The notes beneath the pieces were generated by a model that was not told where the DNA came from, did no database searches, and worked only from the letters and a program-made list of their open reading frames with translations. From positions 8,262,012 through 8,326,011 of the forward strand of contig OY783198.1 of assembly GCA_963678675.1 (NCBI GenBank): 64,000 bases of DNA, given 5' to 3'. Each line of letters begins with the position of its first letter. Within the stretch, counting starts at the first letter, position 1. Source of the stretch: Xiphydria camelus. Taxonomy: Eukaryota; Arthropoda; Insecta; Hymenoptera; Xiphydriidae. The position numbers and the translations under genes were made by a program. Shown piece after piece: positions 55,691 through 64,000 of the stretch.

Positions 55691-55965
55691 TAAGCTAAAA
55701 TTATTTCCAAGACTCATAACCACCATGCAACGGTAACGAAATTGGAAAATAATAAAATTATTGCTAGCAGACAACCCGGTATATGACGGCTGTACTGTAA
55801 TTATGATAATAACATTTTCATTAATTCGAGTCGTACCTTCAGACGATTCTAGTTTTGAAAACGTAGTATGGCACATAGATTTCGGAAAGAAATATTTCAC
55901 TACGCGAAAGAGAATAATTGTAGAGAAAGTAGTCGAGAAAACTTTTCAATCTGGTGATAATTTTT
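55691..55965 (+). repeat. Interspersed repeat, copy 1
   Basis: Shares AAATTATTTCCAAGACTCAT, TAATAAAATTATTGCTAGCA and GTAGTATGGCACATAGATTT with the inverse of 63565-63840. Probably an unclassified transposon fragment. Confidence 0.7.
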
Positions 55966-56825
55966 CGGAAACATCGTTGGTTGGAAAATGAGCTGTTTAG
56001 GACCTTTTCAATTCGAGGAAAACTGGCTCCAAAGGGCTACAAATCAGAATTCCCCACCGACTCCAAGAGTTCCCTGACGTTGTGTTTCAATTTTTGATCT
56101 TTCAGTCTCCATTCTTTCGCGAATCATATCACGGGAACACGACTACAAATACTTTCCTAAAATCGCCGGAGATAATACGGATCGAAAAATATTAAAACAT
56201 TCCAATTTTATTAAAAATTAAAGTACATGATAATTTATCGATGGAAATCTTATTGTTAGATCAAGTGTGGTCAAAATACCGGCTACGTATAATAGGTACT
56301 CTCTCTACTCTTTAACTACGATTACCTCGGCACCTATGAACTTTTCCTCGTATTGGTTTTCCGATAAGCCGCGGGAAAAAAGTATCGCGCCAATTTTTAG
56401 GTGAGAAGTTCATAGGTAACGAGATAATGGCAATTAAAGTGTGCCGGGGTGAGCGTGATAACCTCGCTCTATCCTATGTACATGTGTACTATGTATACGA
56501 GCTATTGCTATTAAAAAGCCACTCAAAGCAAACACTACGTCTTTTTTTCTGGGTCACTACGCTTTCCGCGAAGAGAATCGTTCTATAAATCGCCTAACGC
56601 AATCGTGACAATCGAGAGACACGGTAGAGTCTCGCACCAAGGACTACATACAGAAAAACTGAAACGATCGAGGTTCTTTACTCCGCGGATCGTTAGTATT
56701 CGTTCGAGAAGTCTCGATTTCTTAGCAACAGGTGTATTTCGATATACGAATGTGCATTTATCACATAATTTGAAAATTAAGATTCTAACACTCTCTCTCT
56801 CTCTGCCGTGCCAAACGCATATTTA

Positions 56826-56934
56826 TACACTGAGAAAAATAATTAGCCGATTCACAAGTACCTAACCGTCGACACGAATAATGCCAAGAACAATCGACGG
56901 TTATTTGAATCGGCAAATTATTTTCCTCAATGTA
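56826..56934. mobile_element. 109-bp hairpin MITE, TIR TACACTGAGAAAAATAATT
   Basis: Ends TACACTGAGAAAAATAATTA and AAATTATTTTCCTCAATGTA, and inverted CCGATTCA / TGAATCGG. A compact member of the CTGAGAAAA-ended group. Confidence 0.85.
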
Positions 56935-58040
56935 GGATAACTGACGTTTCGAAAATGGTGTAAAAATGTGCTCTAAAATGGTAAAAAAAAACAACACTCG
57001 GGAAAAAGAAATGCTGAAGTATACTAGTTTTTATTAAAAATTTTATAACAATTTATTTTTCCGTTAAATATCTTATCCTGAATATTTTAAAGCATACTTT
57101 TTGCACGATAATTGAAATGTCATACCCCCTTTATTAGATTAGCATGGTAGAACATTAAGTCGATTGCCGAAATCGATGAACCCTCGAGAGATATTTCTCC
57201 GTCAATTATTGACTCCTGCATTATTTCCATGTATTGTTTACGCTCGAAGGCGTATTCCATTAAATTCGCACAAGACCTCGTACATATTCATGCGCCTAGC
57301 AGCTTACATGGCACGTACGCCAGATCGGACATCGCTGGCTGGCTCGAGAGATTGCGAAAACAATGCGATTCGGACGTTGACATTCGCGGTGGACGTGCGT
57401 GCGGACGAGGCGTTACGAACGACCGCGAGCCACGCATTTTTCTCGCTCGTATCGAAAGAGGAACGAACGCGCGCGCGTCGGCGGTGTTTAGCCCCGCTGC
57501 GGTCGTTCCAATTGCTGCAACTTGTTTATACTCGCGCTAGTCACGTTTCTGTCATTTTTCGAGCGTCGTGGCATTACGTGTAAGTATACCGAGCGAGGAG
57601 TTCATTTCACACGCTCTATTCTATTTTTTCCTTCCGCTCGAAAGGAAAAGCGAATTGTTCGCACGTCCCGTTTAACCATTTCGCTATTTTATAAGGCGAG
57701 GGCCGCGAGCGGGGAAAAATAGGTTTATAAATGCTCCGCGCGATACGATAAAACGGGGAAACCTTGGCAGGGTTTCAGGAGCGTTTCGGTGGCGACGAAG
57801 TTGTAGGGTAAGTGGAGCGATGACCGTGATAGCACGCTACGGAGGAAGACCGCTAGCTTTGAGCGGGTTTTTGTCATTCCATTTTCATAAGTAATTCGAG
57901 CAGGATGACGGATTATACAGCAGACCACGTGTTCTAAAATATAAATCGGTGCAAGACAGGTTACCCTGTCGTAGGGGCAGTCGCCCCTGCGATCGGATAA
58001 GCCGTCTTACTCCGATGCATATGTTGGGGCAGCTTGAACG

Positions 58041-58302
58041 TATATTGAAAAAAATTCAATTCAACCAAAATTTTGGAGACTATGGCTAAACTGTTTGGCG
58101 AAATATGAATCCTCCATCTGTTTGGTTTGACTGACCACTCTTTGGTTAGAATAACTAAACATTTGGTTGGAATAACCAAGCGTTTGGTTAGAATAATTAA
58201 ATATTTGGTTTAACTCACCAGTAGGTATTTTGGTTAGAATAATTAAACGTGTTTAATTAGATGCGTTTTGTCATTTCAACCTAATTATTTTTCTCGGTGT
58301 AC
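58041..58302. mobile_element. MITE with TTGGTTAGAATAACT sub-repeats, copy 2
   Basis: Ends TATATTGAAAAAAATTCA and CTAATTATTTTTCTCGGTGT. About seven ~20-base units of TTTGGTTAGAATAACTAAAC type. Confidence 0.8.
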
Positions 58303-58432
58303 AGTCTGTCTAACGAGAGATTCCCCTATAATCCGCAAACATTTGTCAGAAATCTAATTGTAACGTCTGCCGTTCCATTGAGCCAATACACGACCAACCC
58401 AACAATATGCATATTTTGGGGCAGCTAGAACG

Positions 58433-58697
58433 TACATTGAGAAAAATAATTATCAATTTAATCTCAAAATCCTGGAGACGATGACGAAATTGTTCCGTGA
58501 AATATGAATCCTCCATCTGTTTGGTTAGACTGACCACTTTTTGGTTAGAATAACGAAACATTTGGTTGGAATAAATAAGCGTTTGGTTAGAATAACTAAA
58601 AATTTGATTTAATTCACCAGTATTTTGGTTAAAATAACTAAACGCATTTAACTAGATGTGCTTTGTCATTTTAATCTAATTTTTTTTCTCGATGTAC
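58433..58697. mobile_element. MITE with TTGGTTAGAATAACT sub-repeats, copy 3
   Basis: Ends TACATTGAGAAAAATAATTA and TAATTTTTTTTCTCGATGTA. Tandem duplicate of copy 2 including its flanks. Confidence 0.8.
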
Positions 58698-59003
58698 AGT
58701 ACGTCCAACGAGAGACTCCCACATAGTTCGCGAACGTTTGTCAGAAATCTAATTGTAACGTCTGTCCTTCGATTGAGCCAATACACGGCCAACCTAACAA
58801 CCCATCCGACTGTTAATGAATTCCACGGTCTACCGCCTACCAATTAACGCTTATATACACGCCGCTGAATGGAAGGAATCATGAACATTTGACTCTTATA
58901 AAGAGGCCTTGAGAGCAATCTCTATACGGTGCGTAATATACGCGTGCGTTTTTGTGTCCGTGCACGGAATAGCTCGACTATACAGTCACAGTCAGAGGCG
59001 AAC

Positions 59004-59022
59004 GGGGGGGGGGGGGGGGGGG
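59004..59022. repeat. Poly-G run of 19
   Basis: Nineteen consecutive G. Length is unreliable in any assembly. Confidence 0.95.
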
Positions 59023-59609
59023 TATCGATTTAACAATGGAGGCATGTCTGGAGGCACCGCTGCTCGCTGAATTAGACACCTGATCGCTCGATAAATAATT
59101 AGTGCTTTCTCTCGACCGTTACATGTCGTCGACGTTACGCATGGCAAAGTACCGAACACCAGAAACTATAGAATTAATTTCAACGAAGAACCAGTTGGAT
59201 AATTGGCAGCATGGAAAATATTATACACAGGAAAAATAGTGGGATAGATGCCCCCGTTCGAAGAGCAAGTTCAAAATTGATTATCTTGAAGTCAATAGCA
59301 GATATCGAAGAAAAGTTTAAATAAAAAATGTTTCTCTGTATCTTTACTATAAAAAATCGACTCTACGTTTTTTGTATATCCCCACTGTGTTTCGAGATAA
59401 TCGCGTTCAAAGTTAAATCGAAGCCGGGATATTTATCCCACTTTTATTCTAATTGCACTCCTATCCTCTGCGGCTGGAGCGATCGACTCGTATGTGCGGG
59501 AGTCCCGAAAGAAGCCGATCGTTCGAGCGCGAGTCACGAGACTCTTCCGAACCCCTTTACGAAAGTTCGATAAAAATCTTACGAAATATAGCTTATTTTC
59601 AAGGCTTCG

Positions 59610-59876
59610 TAGACCGAGAAAAAAGCTCATTTGTATTTAATAAATATTTGTTTGAATATGGCGAAAGAAACATTTTATTGGACCAAATAAATATTTGTTA
59701 ACTATTACAATATTTATTCGGCAGAATTCAATCCCTTGAGGCTACTGTTTGAATGAAATAAACATTTTAATAATTAAGACATATTTTCTTATCCTAACGA
59801 AATATTCATTTCGCTCTAAGTATTTGAAATTACATTCATTAATTATCAATAAACTGTTTTCTCAGTGTATACTTCG
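59610..59876. mobile_element. MITE of the CTGAGAAAA-ended group
   Basis: Ends GACCGAGAAAAAAGCTCATT and GTTTTCTCAGTGTATA. AT-rich interior with AATATTTGTTTGAATAT and AACGAAATATTCATTTCG. Confidence 0.6.
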
Positions 59877-60568
59877 AGCAACTGAACGCCGCAGATCGCA
59901 TGCCTAACATTAATGAAAGATCGGCCAGTGCACAATGTACAAGCGCCGAAAGTCGTGTCTGGAAAATCGACTGCGCGCGAAAAATCGTGGCGCACCTACC
60001 TTGCGGTTGGAGCGATCGATATACCATCACGCAGCAATCCCGAATAGAAAAGCCGGGCGATCGAAAGCGAGTCGCGTGGCCCTTTTGAGCCTCTTCTCTT
60101 CGCGCGATACAAGTTCGGTACAAGTTTTACGCGAGAGAAATATAGCGCGCTCCCACCAAACCGCCAATAACCACTGCTCACGACCGGCCTCTCCGTCTGT
60201 CACTTATAGCAAAAGCCGGTACGTCACATGACGGCGGACCCTGTTCGCTCGAACTACCACCGCGTGTTTCTCCCGGAGCCGGCGAATTGCCGAGGGGATT
60301 CGCTGTGAATCGGAGAGACTGTGAAAGTGAAGGCGAATTATAGGGGGGAGCCGAGTGAGATGCACGTTCGCAATTTTCGTCGTGGTATGTACGTATAGGT
60401 AGTCACGGTATATCCGTTCCAGCGGCGGCGTTGTGCCTCGGACCCGGAGGAAAATCGATCGCTGCAGGAGCATGTCCCCGATAATAGCACATTGTCGGTT
60501 CAACGTACCGGTGCGAACACATAGTCGTTTCTTGAAAAGAGCAAAAATCTTTTTGTATTTACACTGAT

Positions 60569-61530
60569 GACTGAGAGAAAAATGTAGTAGACTCAACTCA
60601 ACGTTTGTTGGTATATTACTAACTAAATATTTTATTGCAGGCTTCACAGTGTGTTTCCTATTTTCCTATATTCCCTTATTTTTTAAGTTTCCCCTTCTTC
60701 GCCATAAAACTCGTGATTCTCCCCTTTTTCCCCTATAATTCAATATTTTCCCTTTAAAACTACTTAGTATTCAGCTTCTCTGTTGAATTTGTCTTATCAT
60801 CGTTTCAGATTACGTGAAGTGGTCATTTTTTTGCTAAAATAATATAACTCCTACTTTATCTACCTGCATCAATATTTCGTTTAAAATATAAACACCTAGT
60901 TGAATTAATGTTTCTTATCAAAAACTCGATTCGACGAATGGTCTTTTTTCCTTAAATTAGATTGTGATACTCAGATTTAAGTCACATACCATAAGATATA
61001 AATTTATAAGATACAAAAATATGTTTCATTCACTTAATTGGTGTTTTATTATATCTTAAAAATTGTTATTTTTTTAAACCATTACACATTTCTAATTTCT
61101 GGAAGATCTCCATTGTTAATCAAAATTGTCTCCCTTTTTTTTTGCCAAAATGTCCCCTATTTCCCCTAAAATGAAATAAATAGGGACTGTGAAGCCTGCT
61201 ATTGGCTCAAGTAATATTTATTTGTCCCAGCAAAATATTTTTCTCAATAAAATGTACAATCTTGAGCTAATAAAATATTCTGTTGGGAAAAATAAATATT
61301 ACTTTAGCCGATAAAATATTTAATTAGTAATATACAAATAAATGTTTTCGATAGTCCTAAGGGAACATTTATATGATTCGAATGAATACCGATTTGATTA
61401 AAATAATATTCAGTTAAATCAATAATATTTATATAAATCCAATCGATATTCATTCTAGTAGAATAAATATGTTCTTAGGACTATCAAAAAACACATTTAA
61501 TCGACTCGAATAAATTTTGTTTCAGAGTGT
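60569..61530. mobile_element. Older MITE(s) of the CTGAGAAAA group hosting copy D
   Basis: GACTGAGAGAAAAATG at the left and TTTGTTTCAGAGTGTA at the right bracket arms with TATTACTAACTAAATATT and AATATTTAATTAGTAATATA. 61320-61530 also carries its own arms (GATAGTCCTAAGGGAACAT; ATGTTCTTAGGACTATC). May be two adjoining elements. Confidence 0.55.
60638..61199. mobile_element. CAGGCTTCACA family MITE, copy D
   Basis: Begins CAGGCTTCACAGTGTGTTTC, ends GGGACTGTGAAGCCTG; orientation as copy B. It interrupts an older MITE of the CTGAGAAAA group (60569-61530). Confidence 0.85.
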
Positions 61531-61534
61531 ACAT

Positions 61535-62250
61535 GTTTTTTGTTCTAAAAGAAATAAGTGAGGTATCGGTTAATTCATAATAACTGACTGATTTTATAGA
61601 ATAATAATCGATGGAAAATTCGGCCTACCAGGATTTTTCATATTGAGAAATTCATTTGCTGGTTGCTTCACGTGATGCAGAGAGAGAAAGGAGGAAGGGG
61701 TTTTCCTCACGCGGATCGAACGGTATCTGTTCGTGCCTAGATACCGACTCGCCGCGTCTCTCTTTCCACCAAGCAACGAGGTTCCACGGTAGGCCGTAAA
61801 AAAAGTGAGTGTCTGGTGAGTGATGCGAGTGAATGGACTTTTGCAGCTTCCCTTACCGTATAGTCACGATGCAAGTATAATCCTCTCTCGAAGAATATTA
61901 CATTCAACTCGGCAGGAGAATCGATGGACGGTCATTAAAATCTTTTACATTTCAAGAACAACTCAAATTTAGAGCTCACCCTCACTTTTTTTCGCGTATT
62001 ATAACACGCATTGCTGTTTAAGCGCTTCTTACTTTATAACAAAATAATTTTCATTCGTTAACCGTGGTGGGCAGGGTAGATGCTTGTCGACATTTGTGTG
62101 TTCGATACTAGCAAAATCAACGAAAGACTGGTTTTGTGTTCGAGTAAACGTAACTTGACCTAGGCTATAGAATGATCTGCCATTTTTATTGAGTATTATT
62201 AACGTTATGCAATCGTATATGTATAATCGTATATGTAGGCATAAAAAATA
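61535..62250. other. Non-coding, no feature recognised
   Basis: No repeat or exon identified. Confidence 0.4.
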
Positions 62251-62251
62251 T

Positions 62252-62399
62252 ACAAGGTGATACGCTTTATACTTCACTGTAATTCAGTTTCGTGGTTACC
62301 TTCCATAGGCACAGCATTGCCGACTCCAGCTGCATCCAATGAAATGCAACCACGGAATCCACTTATGTATCGCGAAGTATAAAGCGTATCACCTCGTAT
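62252..62399. mobile_element. 148-bp MITE, TIR ACAAGGTGATACGCTTTATA
   Basis: Ends ACAAGGTGATACGCTTTATA and TATAAAGCGTATCACCTCGT, continued by CTTC / GAAG. TA-rich flanks. Confidence 0.9.
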
Positions 62400-62517
62400 A
62401 TGGGGCATTCTATTGATACTCAGCATGAACGGATATGACGAATATCTGGTCATTTTGACGTATATATACAAACCAAATATAGTAGACCGAGCTCGAGAAG
62501 AGAGCGGAGAGAGAGAG

Positions 62518-62538
62518 AAGAAGAAGAAGAAGAAGAAG
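62518..62538. repeat. (GAA)n microsatellite
   Basis: Seven GAA/AAG units. Confidence 0.85.
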
Positions 62539-62747
62539 CTTTATTTCGGCACTAGGGCGGGCCCTCTAAGTGCCTGTACAGAAAGAAACAGCAGAATAGA
62601 TACAGCAATAAAATTAAAATAAACAAATAAAATACCGCAATAACAAAAATGAAGAAATAAACTTAATAAATGAAGCAACGATAAAGAAATTAATCTAACT
62701 TAAAAATACCAGGAAACAATGGAAAAGATATCAGTCTAACTTAAACT

Positions 62748-62748
<1 letters not shown>

Positions 62749-62801
<53 letters not shown>
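62749..62801. repeat. (AG)n microsatellite
   Basis: About 26 AG units. Confidence 0.95.
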
Positions 62802-62803
<2 letters not shown>

Positions 62804-63564
62804 TGTTTGTGCGCGTATTCAATGCGAGCCCCCTTTCTCATTTGCTCCGCGATGACGTCAATCCATATCCGAATCTTTGCGTTAAAGGGGCTCTCTCGAG
62901 ATATCGAATGGGTTTCGAGCTCTTTGCGAATAACGACGCCCGGGCTAGAAGCCGAAAAACGGACTACTTTGATAAACATACGGTTAGCGTGCCTCTCGTG
63001 AAGGCGAAGAATGAGATACGGTGTGCGTCCTCGAGATGTGCTCCTTTTTGAAATGCTTCCTAGAAGTCGGCTCCTCGGACGGTCTTCCAGCCAAGCTTTG
63101 CTATTTGTGTATCTCAACGGATTTTTACAGCGAATATAGTTGCTGCTACAGAAAACATACAGCTATACGTATACGTAGTTTCGTCGGGATATTTGATTTA
63201 CGAAGATGGGATATTTTAAATTTGGTTATTGCGTAAAAAAATATTCATATTTCTTCATTCAATTTGTAATCTGTACATATTCATGTCACACGAAAAAAAA
63301 AATATCCGAAAAAATAATTATTTGCTGTTACAAGTGCGTTTTTCTCTACCGTATTATGACGTCATTGAAAAGTCATGAGAGGTCCACTTATACCAAGCAA
63401 CGAGTGCGACAGAGATAGACTTAAATAACACTATGATGTATACTGCATTTTTAAGCGGGCTTGGGAGTCAACAGAGAATTCTGATTTTTAGCTCCTTGAA
63501 GACAGGTTTCCCCCGATTGCGAGTCTCATATAGTTCAACATTTTCTAATCAATGATGTTTGCGG
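62802..63564. other. Non-coding, no feature recognised
   Basis: Overlapping open frames at 62803-63117 on both strands exclude each other and have no domain or splice support. Confidence 0.35.
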
Positions 63565-63840
63565 ATAATTATCACTGTTTGGAAAATTTGTTTCACCGGT
63601 TTCTCCGCAATTATCCATTTTCGCGAAATGAAGTAATTTTGTTCGAAATCTAGGTGCCATACTACAGTTCCTGAAATGAAATCGGCTTAGGTTACGACTC
63701 AACTTAATAAAACTATTGTTATTATAACAACATAGCTGCCGGCGTGTATCGGATTGTCTGCTAGCAATAATTTTATTATTTTCCGTTTTCGTTATCCTTG
63801 CATGGTGGTTATGATTTTAGGAAATAATTTCGATCCATTC
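63565..63840 (-). repeat. Interspersed repeat, copy 2 (inverted)
   Basis: TGCTAGCAATAATTTTATTA and TGGTTATGATTTTAGGAAAT are the inverse of the copy at 55691-55965. Confidence 0.7.
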
Positions 63841-64000
63841 ACATATGAAAAGCACTTTATGATTTTTGTTTTAATCACGGAGAAAATAGTGCGACAAATT
63901 CTAGCTACTCTTCTGATTGTGAAAAAACTCAAGTTCCATATTTGCCTAGAAGGAAATACTAGTTGTGCTCTATAGTACCCTACGCCCGCTCAGACATCGT

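Larger units (their letters stand above)
58015..58802 (+). repeat. Tandem segmental duplication, two ~394-bp units
   Basis: Units 58015-58406 and 58407-58802 both begin ATGCATAT.TTGGGGCAGCT, contain a MITE, and end ACACG.CCAACC.AACAA. The non-MITE flank TTTGTCAGAAATCTAATTGT is identical in both, so the MITE was duplicated along with its site. Confidence 0.88.

Noticed and set aside
57164..57583. 139-codon open frame in a CpG-rich stretch
   Set aside because: No splice sites, no domain, and a competing frame of 103 codons overlaps it. Chance in GC-rich DNA.

Overview
This is a eukaryotic nuclear window, almost certainly from an insect and probably from a hymenopteran such as an ant. The evidence is split genes with 70-90 bp introns next to longer ones, CpG-rich exons in AT-rich non-coding DNA, a ubiquitin-RpL40 fusion with an intron inside the ubiquitin part, a FAM13-family gene, and very many short inverted-repeat DNA transposons. 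Order and species are inferences. I found no operons, CRISPR arrays, viruses or prokaryotic features.

Genes sit in the first ~23 kb. (1) Positions 944-8650 (+) hold the 3' part of a large gene. It has two small exons, one giant GC-rich exon of mostly low-complexity sequence, and a final exon. The giant exon's 3' part and the last exon together encode a divergent bromodomain. An in-frame TAG at 7409-7411 separates the disordered region from the bromodomain in this sequence. (2) Positions 11865-13040 (+) hold RpL40 (ubiquitin-ribosomal protein eL40 fusion), with a TCT/TOP-type start, a 5'UTR intron containing a MITE, and two coding exons. (3) Positions 19653-22548 (-) hold seven 3' exons of a FAM13 homologue (626 residues seen); its 5' exons are not identified.

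Between RpL40 and FAM13 lies a ~375 bp tandem duplication. Each copy carries a 58-nt exon-like segment on the minus strand. A 2.26 kb decayed piggyBac-like element sits in a TTAA of the first copy, and the second copy keeps the empty site.

From about 22.6 kb to 64 kb I see no convincing coding exon. It is a repeat-dense region with dozens of MITEs (several nested inside one another), a decayed Tc1/mariner copy with ~210 bp inverted ends, a large hairpin element, a LINE-3'-tail-like insertion, local tandem duplications and microsatellites. It may be the upstream intron(s) or upstream intergenic DNA of the FAM13 gene; the sequence alone does not decide. The three genes are unrelated in function (probable chromatin reader, ribosome/ubiquitin supply, FAM13-type signalling or scaffold protein) and show no sign of acting together.
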